From an uncultured Coriobacteriaceae bacterium (GTDB taxonomy: Bacteria > Actinomycetota > Coriobacteriia > Coriobacteriales > Eggerthellaceae), in NCBI GenBank assembly GCA_937937585.1, contig CALDCB010000011.1, forward strand, positions 186,001 to 250,000: 64,000 nucleotides of DNA. Direction: 5' to 3'. The number at the start of each line of letters is the position of its first letter. The stretch's first letter is position 1. The notes below the pieces were generated by a model, which saw nothing but the letters and a program-made list of their open reading frames with translations, made no database searches and was not told where the DNA came from. Shown one piece after another: positions 53,258 to 60,986 of this stretch. A program made the translations under genes and the position numbers.

Positions 53258-53560
53258 CTAACGGTAGCATGCCGCATGGTCTGCTGGGTTGAGCTTGTAA
53301 TTATGAGCGCGAGGGGCGTGTGAATGGTCGCCGTTCTCCTTCTCGAGCGCGGCGATTCGCTCCTCGATCGTGGGGTCGGGCTCGTCCTTGGAGCCTTTAA
53401 GGTCGTTGAGCTGCGCGAGGTTCTCCTTGCTGCGCTTCTCCCACTTGCGGGACTCCCTCACGGCCTCCTCGTAGAGCGCCTTGTAGTCCTTCTCCTGGGT
53501 CTCGGCGGTCTCGCCAACCTGCGCCTGCTGCTCTGCCTGCTGCTGGGCTTCGTTCTCCAT
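53258..53560 (-). pseudogene. Truncated phage capsid scaffold protein remnant
   Basis: About 100 residues from the ATG at 53560 (GAAGGAGG upstream). The N-terminal half (YKALYEEAVRESRKWEKRSK) is like the capsid scaffolding or DUF4355-type proteins of actinobacterial phages, rich in Glu, Lys and coiled-coil heptads. The end (HAPRAHNYKLNPADH) does not resemble the family and the usual C-terminal part is missing, so I read it as a truncated relic whose frame runs into host sequence. In phage order a scaffold gene follows MuF, as here, with tRNA-Leu in between. Confidence 0.55.
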
Positions 53561-53627
53561 GCATGCCTCCTTCTCGCGCCGTGCGGCGCTTCGTTTCTTG
53601 CGCCCCGTGCGGGGCATGTCCTTATAC

Positions 53628-53655
53628 GAAGAAAGCCACCCGTGCGGATGGCTTT
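53628..53655 (-). terminator. tRNA-Leu terminator-like hairpin
   Basis: A 10-bp stem with one mismatch (AAAGCCACCC / GGATGGCTTT), just downstream of the tRNA on the minus strand. Confidence 0.55.
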
Positions 53656-53668
53656 GATCAACTGCTTG

Positions 53669-53757
53669 TGGTCGGGGCGGCGGGATTCGAACCCGCACGG
53701 GCGATCAGCCCGCCAGCTTCTGAAACTGGCGCGTCTGCCTGTTCCGCCACGCCCCGA
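53669..53757 (-). tRNA. tRNA-Leu (anticodon CAG)
   Basis: An 89-nt class II tRNA with the acceptor stem TCGGGGC/GCCCCGA, a long variable arm, GTTCGAATC T-loop and encoded CCA. The anticodon loop TTTCAGAA gives CAG, for CUG. It lies between a phage scaffold relic and the MuF fusion gene, which is unusual for a chromosomal tRNA: it may be phage-derived or an old integration target. Confidence 0.93.
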
Positions 53758-53774
53758 TGTGATAAAATTACCTT

Positions 53775-53824
53775 GCACCCAGAGGGAGCCCAGGTGACCT
53801 GAGCCAGAGTAGCCCAATGGGTGC
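53775..53824 (-). terminator. Hairpin at the end of the MuF fusion gene
   Basis: GCACCCA/TGGGTGC outer stem with a strong inner AGGTGACCT-type palindrome, directly after the stop codon. The following AAGGTAATTTT is a weak T tract. Confidence 0.5.
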
Positions 53825-54754
53825 TTACTTTTTCAACTCCTCTATTCGCTTACCATTCGTAAGATAGATTCTCTCGATATAGGGGTCGTCGAGCAATTGG
53901 GACAATGCTGCTTCGGCGGTATTGAACGTCATCGGGGATTCGCTGATATCAACCATGAATACAGGTCCCTGTCTTGGTATCTTTTCGGTAATCCTTCGCT
54001 TCATCTTCTTAACGTTCGCGCTTTTAATCTGCTTCATATCGCACGTAACACCTCCGACCCTGATATCGGAAGTGTTCCCGTCGGTTTCGATATGCTTGAA
54101 GTCACAGCGAAATTCAATAGGCATCCCGAGTTGAGACAGCCAATAGACCTCCATGACCTCTTTTGGCATTGGGAGAACATAATCCTCGGTCTTTATCACA
54201 TTCGTCGGATTCAACGATGCGAGGTAGCTGCCAATCGTAGCCCTATACATATCAACGCTGTCGTGGTCGATCCAAGCTCGAACTGCGGCAGCAGTCTCAT
54301 TTTCAAAATCGCCAGAATACTGTGCTAGCTCTTTCGATTCACGTCGTGCGTTTTCAATACGCGTCCATCTTCGCAGTTCGTCCTTTGGATCGTGTCCATC
54401 GACAAGAGTCGCCATCGGGTCACTTTCGAAGCTCGGGACAACCTTGCAGGCGCAGTTCCTGTGGAAGTGCCTGAACTCGCCAGCCGTCTTGCGCGAGTGG
54501 TAGACCGCCCCTCGGCTAGCCAGCATCAGGCAGAACGCGCAGGTCTCGAAGCCAGTCGGCACGCGGGCGAACCTCGCGCCCTTGTCCCTGTCTCGCCCCA
54601 CGTTGGCAATGATCGTCTCGTTGAGGCTTCGGAACAGGTCGTTTCGGGCGTACTCGCCGCAGGCTTTCGCGAACGCAGCGTCTCCCTCCTTGACGAGTTT
54701 CTTCGCCTGGTAGCGCGCCACCTCGTCGACGGACTCGGGGCTGTAGGTCGTCAT
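53825..54754 (-). CDS. Phage MuF-type head protein fused to CdiA-like PD-(D/E)xK nuclease domain
   Basis: A 309-residue protein. Residues about 1-110 resemble the C-terminal end of phage minor capsid (MuF/VG15) proteins: ETCAFCLMLASRGAVYHS and FHRNCACKVVPSF carry the Cys/His pattern. Residues about 195-309 look like a polymorphic toxin nuclease of the CdiA-CT tRNase group: SDIRVGGVTCDMKQIKSANVK contains the D-x(n)-D-x-K core, followed by GPVFMVDISES. The frame remains open upstream to a stop at 54836 with coding-like sequence (ETAKEEAQRLWRLGG) but no start codon, so the 5' end is lost. No immunity gene follows. A toxin role is inferred, not shown. Confidence 0.65.
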   Translation of the reverse strand: MTTYSPESVDEVARYQAKKLVKEGDAAFAKACGEYARNDLFRSLNETIIANVGRDRDKGARFARVPTGFETCAFCLMLASRGAVYHSRKTAGEFRHFHRNCACKVVPSFESDPMATLVDGHDPKDELRRWTRIENARRESKELAQYSGDFENETAAAVRAWIDHDSVDMYRATIGSYLASLNPTNVIKTEDYVLPMPKEVMEVYWLSQLGMPIEFRCDFKHIETDGNTSDIRVGGVTCDMKQIKSANVKKMKRRITEKIPRQGPVFMVDISESPMTFNTAEAALSQLLDDPYIERIYLTNGKRIEELKK

Positions 54755-54837
54755 GGTCAGCGCCTGGTCGAGCCTCGCGCCGCCCAGCCGCCAAAGCCGT
54801 TGAGCTTCTTCCTTGGCGGTCTCGACAATCCTGCATC

Positions 54838-55032
54838 ACAGACACAGCATGAACAGCCAGGGCGCGTCCGACTGAGCGAAACTTCAAACCGCGTTTTTCT
54901 CGTCCCATTTGGCGAACTTGAACGGGTCCAGCTCGATGCCTGGGGGGGCTTGGTCTGGGGCATAAGGCCACCTCAAATCAGCAATGAAAAAGCCGCTCGA
55001 GGGACGGCTGTCAACGCAAGGAAATGCACGGT
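54838..55032 (-). other. Decayed phage sequence between MuF fusion and ADP-ribosylglycohydrolase
   Basis: No intact gene. A short stretch reads as PYAPDQAPPGIELDPFKFAK on the minus strand and ends at a stop, but the family is not recognised. It may be a remnant of the missing 5' part of the head gene or of the portal gene. Confidence 0.4.
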
Positions 55033-55815
55033 TTAAAAGAGGCATCTTTCGATGACGTCTTTGCCCCTCAGAGAATTGAGCCATTTTGCTGGGATTCCCT
55101 CAACACCGTAAACGATTCCAGCGAGGGCTCCAGCAACTGCGCCCGTCGTGTCCGTGTCGCTGCCGAGATTGACGGCAAGAAGCACGCAATCGCGGTAATT
55201 CGACGTATTTGCAAGGCACCATAGCGCGGCCTCGAACGTATCAAGCACGTAACCGCCAGAGCGCACCTCGTCCCTATGCTTGTCAAAGTCAACGCCACAA
55301 GCCAAAGCCGCTTCGCGGCCGTTTGCGCCAGCAATAAGAGAGCGAGCGGCGCCGACCATGGCAACGCAAGCCTCAGTAGACGTCGGGTGTGCATGCGTGA
55401 TCGCCGACACCGCACGAACCTCGTCGTCCGTCGCATCAGTGAATGCGAGCGGGATGGTGCGCATAAGGGAGCCGTTGCCGTTATCCCATTCGCCCGCAAG
55501 CCCATGCCCAATGCGGAACGCTTCAGCAGTGGCGTTGCCGATATCGAAGAGACCGTCGCATGTGTACGCGCCATCGCGATACCACGATACGAACTTATCT
55601 CGGATATCGCTCACGTTGATGCGTCCAAGCTCTCGGTAGCTGTCGCAAATAGCAAGAGACATCGACGTGTCGTCGCTCCAAGTGCCAATAGGCTGGTTAT
55701 GGGTTCCGTATCCATTCATGTCGGAGCATTCGAACGAGTCACGGGGCTTGAACTCGTAAGGCACGCCAAGAGCATCGCCAACGGCTTGACCGTAGACGCA
55801 ATCACGAAGCGTCAT
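55033..55815 (-). CDS. ADP-ribosylglycohydrolase-family protein
   Basis: A 260-residue protein with the metal-binding motifs of the family: GDALGVPYEF near the start, GTWSDDTSMSL (about residues 46-56), and the C-terminal GSDTDTTGAVAGALAG. These enzymes remove ADP-ribose from proteins or small molecules, in some cases the mark put on by a toxin. The ATG at 55815 is the likely start, although its ribosome site is weak. It lies 25 bp after a 54-residue ORF on the same strand in the prophage island, and upstream of the MuF fusion, so a phage morons-type role is possible. Confidence 0.88.
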   Translation of the reverse strand: MTLRDCVYGQAVGDALGVPYEFKPRDSFECSDMNGYGTHNQPIGTWSDDTSMSLAICDSYRELGRINVSDIRDKFVSWYRDGAYTCDGLFDIGNATAEAFRIGHGLAGEWDNGNGSLMRTIPLAFTDATDDEVRAVSAITHAHPTSTEACVAMVGAARSLIAGANGREAALACGVDFDKHRDEVRSGGYVLDTFEAALWCLANTSNYRDCVLLAVNLGSDTDTTGAVAGALAGIVYGVEGIPAKWLNSLRGKDVIERCLF

Positions 55816-55840
55816 TTTTGCGTGAATAGCTTTCAAGAAA

Positions 55841-56005
55841 TTATTTTCCCTTCTTGGCTCTCTTCTGATTTTTGAGGTAATTCTCGTGGATCGCCTTCGC
55901 CTCCGAACCGGAAATGATATTGAAGCTCTCTTTAGATCGAGCATCACAGCGACAAACGAACTCAGCGCTAGTGAAGTAATCTTCGTTGCCCGTTTTCTTT
56001 GCCAT
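55841..56005 (-). CDS. Small basic protein, 54 aa, upstream of the glycohydrolase
   Basis: An ATG at 56005 after GAAGGTGGG opens a 54-residue frame that ends 25 bp before the glycohydrolase start. It has two Cys close together (FVCRCD) and a Lys-rich end (NQKRAKKGK). The ribosome site is good and the spacing fits an operon. No family recognised; it could be an anti-CRISPR-sized phage accessory protein. Confidence 0.6.
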   Translation of the reverse strand: MAKKTGNEDYFTSAEFVCRCDARSKESFNIISGSEAKAIHENYLKNQKRAKKGK

Positions 56006-56100
56006 TGATCCCACCTTCTCTTTTTTACGCTAATGAGTTGTACGCGAAACGTATTGAGGCTCCTGCTCACGTCCATATACGTACATGATTCCATTTCCCT

Positions 56101-56233
56101 TGGAGTCTTCGTAATGCACATACTAGACGCAGAAGCGGCGAACTCAAGAAACAAGTTATTCTACGATCGGAACCGGGATGGTCGAGCATAAAGCCCGCCC
56201 GAGTTTACGTCCACAACAACTTTGAGAAAATGA
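56101..56233 (+). pseudogene. Tyrosine recombinase C-terminal remnant, 5' part
   Basis: The frame reads W-SLRNAHTRRRSGE...PGWSSIK-PARVYVHNNFEKM and, after removing the IS, SSAVHEA-stop (57582-57604). The pattern L-R-x(2-4)-HT...GWSSIK...YVH resembles the C-terminal active-site region of phage integrases (LRHT...GHSSI...YxH), with the catalytic His/Tyr decayed. An upstream TGA (56086) ends the frame. The place next to tRNA-Pro fits an integrase at an old attachment site. Homology is by eye and should be tested. Confidence 0.5.
56226..56233. repeat. 8-bp target duplication, left
   Basis: GAAAATGA directly outside the left inverted repeat, identical to 57574-57581. Confidence 0.93.
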
Positions 56234-57573
56234 GGGTTATAGGCAAAAAAGTGTGTCCCGTTTCGCATCCAAACCCCAGCTCACCTCTCCAGTTTTAGCT
56301 GTTTAAAAATCCCAGCCCTTTTAAGAGGACGGCAGAGAAGTGTGTCTGATTTAGGCTTGACACCGCAGTTCAGGCTACGGATTCGAGCCGTTCAAAAAGC
56401 GGTGGATGGGACTGGGATGAAGACGATGAGTTGCCCGTCGTGCGGCGAGAGAATGAAGAGGAACGGCACGACGAGCCCGACACGGCAGCGCTGGCGCTGC
56501 ACGGCTTGCGGGGCGTCGACGGTCAACCGCTACAAGCGCGACGCCGATGCCGAGCAGCTGTCATTGTTCCTCGGCTGGCTTTTGTCGAAGAGGACCCAGG
56601 GGGAGATGGGGCTGCCCGCCCGCACGTTCAGGGCCGCCACCTCGAGATTCTGGAAGATATGGCCGGTCAGCCCCGCATGCGACGAGGTCCATCACGTCGT
56701 CCACGTCGACGGCATCTGGATCAAACGCAGGTGCGTCGTGCTGATCGCGCTGTCCGGCGACGGAAACGTCATAGGGTGGCACCTCGCGCGCAGCGAGAGC
56801 TCCGCGGCGTGGGCGGCGCTCATGTCCCGCATCGCGCCGCCCGACGTCGTCGTCACCGACGGCGGGGGCGGCATCGAGGGGGCCCGGCGCGCGCAGTGGC
56901 CCTCGACGCGCGTGCAGAGATGCACCTTCCACGCGTTCGAGCAGGTCAAGCGCTGCACGACGACGCGCCCGAGGACGCAGGCCGGCGTCGACCCCTACGG
57001 CATCGCCAAGAGGCTGCTGAAGGTCGGGGACGCCGACGGCGCCGCCGCCTGGCTCGCCTCCTTCGCCGGCTGGTGCTCGGATTACGACGCGTTTCTGAAG
57101 GAGAGGGCCGTGGTCGACGGCGCCGTGAGGTTCAGGCACGAGCGGCTCAGGAAGGCGCGAAGGGGGCTGGAGAGGCTCTGCAGGGAGGGGACCCTGTTCA
57201 CCTACCTGGACGCCGACCTCGTCAAGGGCGGCGAGGTTCCCGCCACCAACAACGCCATAGAGGGCAGGGTGAACAGGCAGATAAGGATCGTGCTGGACGA
57301 GCACAGGGGCATGAGGCTGGACCATATGGTCAAAGCCGTGTTCTGGTACTGCGTGAGCAGGCTCGAGTGCCCGCCTCCGCCCGAGAGCATCCTGAGGGAC
57401 ATGCCGACCGACGACGACATAGACGGCCTTTACGAGAAGGCCGCCGAGCTCGGCTCAAGGGACGAGTCCGTGACGAGATGGGGCGACGCGGTGGTATGGA
57501 GCGAGCTTCACTCGAGCGATCCGTGGTCCCATGCCAATGAATAGCCCGAGACACACTTTTTTGCCTATATCCC
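56234..57573 (+). mobile_element. Complete IS256/IS1249-type insertion sequence, 1340 bp
   Basis: The ends are 27-bp inverted repeats (56234-56260 and 57547-57573) that agree at 25 of 27 positions and begin GGG(T/A)TATAGGC. Both sides carry an identical 8-bp duplication. It holds one transposase gene and higher GC than its surroundings. The near-perfect ends and duplication mean a fairly recent insertion into the integrase remnant. Confidence 0.93.
56417..57544 (+). CDS. IS256-family (IS1249-type) transposase
   Basis: A 375-residue DDE transposase from the ATG at 56417. It opens with a zinc-finger (CPSCGERMKRNG...CTACG) common in IS1249, and then has the DDE triad in VHVDGIWIKRR, VVTDGGGGI and a late NAIEGRVNRQ region. 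The ribosome site is modest (GGGACTGGG). An earlier open frame to 56342 is not needed. The gene is intact and so may be active. The codon use is far more GC-rich than the neighbours, showing transfer from another actinobacterium. Confidence 0.92.
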   Translation: MKTMSCPSCGERMKRNGTTSPTRQRWRCTACGASTVNRYKRDADAEQLSLFLGWLLSKRTQGEMGLPARTFRAATSRFWKIWPVSPACDEVHHVVHVDGIWIKRRCVVLIALSGDGNVIGWHLARSESSAAWAALMSRIAPPDVVVTDGGGGIEGARRAQWPSTRVQRCTFHAFEQVKRCTTTRPRTQAGVDPYGIAKRLLKVGDADGAAAWLASFAGWCSDYDAFLKERAVVDGAVRFRHERLRKARRGLERLCREGTLFTYLDADLVKGGEVPATNNAIEGRVNRQIRIVLDEHRGMRLDHMVKAVFWYCVSRLECPPPPESILRDMPTDDDIDGLYEKAAELGSRDESVTRWGDAVVWSELHSSDPWSHANE

Positions 57574-57581
57574 GAAAATGA
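57574..57581. repeat. 8-bp target duplication, right
   Basis: GAAAATGA directly after the right inverted repeat; the pair with 56226-56233 marks the insertion site. Confidence 0.93.
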
Positions 57582-57636
57582 GCAGCGCCGTGCACGAGGC
57601 GTGATTGAAAGTGCCAGAAAAGTGCCAAAATAGAAA

Positions 57637-57664
57637 CAGGTCAGAAGCTTAAGCCTCTGACCTG
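57637..57664 (-). terminator. Terminator of tRNA-Pro
   Basis: Palindromic stem CAGGTCAGA...CTGACCTG followed on the minus strand by TTTCTATTTT. Confidence 0.8.
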
Positions 57665-57673
57665 CGATTTCGC

Positions 57674-57750
<77 letters not shown>

Positions 57751-58130
57751 ATAAATGTTTTCGCGCTTTCGCGCTGCAACGGTTAGTTATCTTACTTGTA
57801 AGTCCAAAACAATTCAAGACATTTTTTCAGTTGATGGAGTTTTCCACACATCATCAATTCAAAAACCCTCCCAGCGATCACCCCAAGAGCAAAGCCCTCG
57901 AACCAAACTCAATGAGCATACTTCCCCGCCGACAACCCAAAATCACGAGAACTCGCGCTTAAACAGCCACGCAAAGCAACAGCCATGTTACCAACACGGT
58001 AACAAACAGGACAAACAATAAAACCCCGACCACGCAAGCGATTCGCATTGGTATGATCATGATGTTGGGTTTTCGGCAACACAAGTAATGCCGGATCATG
58101 TCCATATGGATCACCTACAAAAGCTCGCTC
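57751..58130. other. AT-rich intergenic region with inverted repeat
   Basis: No ORF that I can support. It includes TGTTACC-AACAC-GGTAACA at 57986-58004, a 7-bp inverted repeat that could be a regulator site. The rest is A/C-rich. Confidence 0.5.
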
Positions 58131-58159
58131 TTGCTTATTAGTAGCGTTTCCTGTTAAGA
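58131..58159 (+). promoter_or_regulatory. Promoter of the desulfoferrodoxin gene
   Basis: TTGCTT (58131-58136) and TTAAGA (58154-58159) with a 17-bp spacer, upstream of AGAGAGG and the ATG at 58197. Confidence 0.6.
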
Positions 58160-58196
58160 TGGATGTATACCGAGACCATAAGAGAGGATGGTTGCA

Positions 58197-58583
58197 ATGG
58201 CAGATCCTAAGTTTTATCAGTGCGAAGTTTGCGGCAATGTCGTTTACCAGGCATGCGAAGGCGGCGGCACAATGGTTTGCTGCGGCAAGCCGATGACCGA
58301 GCTTGTCCCCAACCCTGCAGAGTTCTCTGCTGAAAAGCACAAGCCCGTTACCACCATCGAGGGCGACACTCTTACCGTTCGCTGCGGCGAGGCAGACCAC
58401 CCCATGACCCCCGAGCATTCCATTCGCTGGATTGCAGTCACCGCTCCGGGCATCTGCGCCTTCAAGGTTCCCACCGACGAGCCCGAAGTGTTCTTCGGCA
58501 TCAGCGAAGCTGCTCCTTTGAAGGCCTTCGCTTACTGCAACAAGCACGGCCTGTGGGAAACCGACATCGTCGATCCGCGCTAA
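58197..58583 (+). CDS. dfx: Desulfoferrodoxin (superoxide reductase)
   Basis: A 128-residue superoxide reductase. The N-terminal rubredoxin-like centre has CEVCGNVV and, later, CCGKP (four Cys); the active centre has His in EKHKP, DHPMTPEH and the CNKHG pair, typical of the Fe(His)4Cys site. It reduces superoxide to peroxide without making oxygen, which suits an anaerobe. The start is ATG at 58197, after AGAGAGG; an earlier GTG exists. The promoter lies just upstream. It is monocistronic. Confidence 0.95.
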   Translation: MADPKFYQCEVCGNVVYQACEGGGTMVCCGKPMTELVPNPAEFSAEKHKPVTTIEGDTLTVRCGEADHPMTPEHSIRWIAVTAPGICAFKVPTDEPEVFFGISEAAPLKAFAYCNKHGLWETDIVDPR

Positions 58584-58636
58584 TCCCGCGAACAACGCAA
58601 CGGGGTGCGAACCATTCGCATCGCACTCAAAAGCGA

Positions 58637-58664
58637 AGAAAGGGGCCACGAGGCCCCTTTCTGA
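58637..58664. terminator. Bidirectional terminator
   Basis: An 11-bp stem (AGAAAGGGGCC) with a 4-nt loop between the convergent dfx and degV genes. Confidence 0.9.
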
Positions 58665-58682
58665 TTTATATGAACCGGACGA

Positions 58683-59621
58683 TTACTCGGTACCCTTAAC
58701 CTTGCGAGCGATTCGGTTGGCAACCGACATTTCCTCGCGTTTATCGGGACCCCAGAAGCTAATAGCCACCATCCCGGGACCAACATGACTGCCGATAACC
58801 GGACCCACCGTGTGCTCAACGAAGATGGGCTCTTCCTTCTTCGACTCCTTCAGCACAAGCTCCTCGAGCTTCTTGACATCCTTCGGAGCCTCGGCCGAAC
58901 CAATGATCACATAAGGATTGTCCTCGGTAAGCTCGGCCTTCTGCGCGAAGAATTCAGCCAGATGCTTCAAACCCTTCTTCCTGCCACGAGCAATGCCCTT
59001 GATCTGCAGGGTTCCGTCAACTGCAATGAACAACAGCGGCTTCACATCTAGCTTGGAACCCGCGAAAGCCACGGAGCTGGGAATACGACCGCCACGGCGA
59101 AGACTTTCAAGGTCGTCAACCATGAAGTACACGTGCACGAAGTACTGCGCCTCGGTTGCCCAGTCGGCAAGCTCCTTGGCGCTCATGCCACGCTCATGCT
59201 GACGCAACGCTTCGAAGATAAGCAAAGCCTCGCCCGTCGATGCCAAGTGAGTATCGACAACGTACAGCTCGGCTTCGGGATGCTCCTCGAGCACCATATC
59301 GCGCACGCGAAGCACCTGGTCGAAGTGGCCCGACAAACCAGACGAGAACGACAGGTACACCGTGGGCCTGCCCGACTCGATGCATTTCTCGAACATGTCC
59401 TTCATCAGCTGGAACGGAGCTCCGGCGGTAGTGGGCTGCTCACCCTTGCTCATGCGCTCATAGAACTCCTTCGAAGTGGACGTCTGCCAAAGATCATCAA
59501 GAGTTTCTTGGGTACCGAAGTAGTACGGAAAGCTGATAAGACCGACGTTCTCGCAATTTACCATGTCAAAAGGCAGATCACAGCAAGAATCAATGAGGAG
59601 GTTGCACGTTGAACCGATCAT
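58683..59621 (-). CDS. DegV-family protein, second copy
   Basis: A 312-residue DegV protein. CNLLIDSCCDLPFDMV at the N-terminus, the TTAGAPFQLM stretch, FSSGLSGHFDQVLRVRD (fatty acid site) and the C-terminal EHTVGPVIGSHVGPGMVAISFWG are typical. It lies 11 bp downstream of coaBC on the same strand, so it is co-transcribed. It differs from the copy at 31583 in the loop that contacts the acyl chain, which may mean a different fatty acid. It should bind acyl chains. Confidence 0.9.
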   Translation of the reverse strand: MIGSTCNLLIDSCCDLPFDMVNCENVGLISFPYYFGTQETLDDLWQTSTSKEFYERMSKGEQPTTAGAPFQLMKDMFEKCIESGRPTVYLSFSSGLSGHFDQVLRVRDMVLEEHPEAELYVVDTHLASTGEALLIFEALRQHERGMSAKELADWATEAQYFVHVYFMVDDLESLRRGGRIPSSVAFAGSKLDVKPLLFIAVDGTLQIKGIARGRKKGLKHLAEFFAQKAELTEDNPYVIIGSAEAPKDVKKLEELVLKESKKEEPIFVEHTVGPVIGSHVGPGMVAISFWGPDKREEMSVANRIARKVKGTE

Positions 59622-59632
59622 TGGTTCTCCTT

Positions 59633-60919
59633 TCAGTTGGATTCGGAAAGAGAAACGGCTTTGGATAGGATCTCGTCGGCCAAAGCACGCTTGGTCATAA
59701 CGGGGAGCGACTCAACAGAATCAGCGCCATCGACCTTGAAAACGAACGAGGCACGGTTGTCGTCGGCTCCGAAACCCTTGCCTTCGCTTACATCATTGGC
59801 GACGATCATATCGGCGCCCTTCTCGTTGAGCTTCTTGGTTGCATTGGCGATGACATCGTCGGTTTCAGCAGCAAACCCGATAACCACCTGATCGCCTTTC
59901 TGATGAGCGAGGGTTTTCAGGATATCCGGGTTCTGCGTCAGCTCGATGTTGGCCAATTGGGCATCGTCGCGGCCCTTCTTGAGCTTGCGATCGCTTACAT
60001 GAACGGGGCGCATGTCGGAAACCGCAGCAGTGAAGATGGCGATATCGCACTGCGGAAAGAACGCCGCGCTTGCCTGCATCATCTCAAGTGCAGTCTGAAC
60101 GCGATGAACTTCGACGCCTTCGGGGTTTGCCAGCTCCACCGGACCGGAAACAAGAACAACGTCCGCGCCGCGTTCCTGCGCAGCAGCGGCAAGGGCGAAC
60201 CCCATCTTGCCTGTAGAGGGATTGGAGATGTAGCGCACAGGGTCGATAGGTTCGCGCGTGGGCCCGGCAGTGATCAAAACGCGTTTTCCTTGCAGGTCGC
60301 GCACACCAGAAGAAACCTCATCTTCATTGCCGTCGTTAAGAACCGTCATGATAGCCGACACGATGTCCTCGACCGGGGCAAGCTTGCCCTTGCCGGTATC
60401 GCCGCAGGCAAGATAGCCGTCAGCCGCTTCAACGATCTTGACGCCGCGGGCAGCGAGCGTGGCAAGATTAGCCTGATTGGCAGCGCTTTCGTACATGTTC
60501 ACGTTCATCGCCGGAGCCACGATCAAAGGCGATGTGCAGGCCATGACCGTCGTCGTCAGCAAATCATCGGCAATGCCATTTGCGATTTTGCCAATGACGT
60601 TCGCGGTGCAAGGAGCGATGCAGAACACATCGGCCTCTTTGGCAAGCGAGATGTGATGAATGGGATCGCTGGGATTATCGAACAAACCCAAACCTACCGG
60701 CTCGCGCGTAAGGGAGCGGAACAAAGAGGGGTCGATGAAATGCGTGGCATGCTCGGTCATAACGACCTTCACGCGAATGCCCTGCTTCTGGAGGCCGCGA
60801 ATGACCTCGCAAGACTTGTAAATGGAAACCCCGCCTGTCACACCCAAAAGAACGGTTTTAACAGCAGCGTTTTCGTCTGCGCCGATACGGTGATCGGCCG
60901 TTTGCTGAATGTTGCCCAT
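59633..60919 (-). CDS. coaBC: Bifunctional phosphopantothenoylcysteine decarboxylase/synthase
   Basis: A 428-residue CoaBC: the N-terminal flavin decarboxylase domain (about residues 20-190) has the PAMNVNM and ACGDTGKGKLA signatures; the C-terminal synthase (about 210-428) has the TAGPTREPIDPVRYISNPSTGKMG nucleotide-binding loop. It makes 4'-phosphopantetheine, two steps of coenzyme A synthesis in the cytoplasm. The ATG has AAAGG upstream. It is followed by degV, so fatty acid supply and CoA may be tied by expression. Confidence 0.94.
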   Translation of the reverse strand: MGNIQQTADHRIGADENAAVKTVLLGVTGGVSIYKSCEVIRGLQKQGIRVKVVMTEHATHFIDPSLFRSLTREPVGLGLFDNPSDPIHHISLAKEADVFCIAPCTANVIGKIANGIADDLLTTTVMACTSPLIVAPAMNVNMYESAANQANLATLAARGVKIVEAADGYLACGDTGKGKLAPVEDIVSAIMTVLNDGNEDEVSSGVRDLQGKRVLITAGPTREPIDPVRYISNPSTGKMGFALAAAAQERGADVVLVSGPVELANPEGVEVHRVQTALEMMQASAAFFPQCDIAIFTAAVSDMRPVHVSDRKLKKGRDDAQLANIELTQNPDILKTLAHQKGDQVVIGFAAETDDVIANATKKLNEKGADMIVANDVSEGKGFGADDNRASFVFKVDGADSVESLPVMTKRALADEILSKAVSLSESN

Positions 60920-60986
60920 AACGTGCGACCTTTCAACGATAAGACGGATATAACGACATTATTGGGCCAATGATACCCCAGATCGC

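Noticed and set aside
53561..53698. N-terminal extension of the scaffold relic
   Set aside because: It runs through the 3' end of tRNA-Leu; a strong ribosome site is at the ATG 53560.
57909..58649. Open minus-strand frame over desulfoferrodoxin
   Set aside because: Antisense to the clear dfx gene, no domain.
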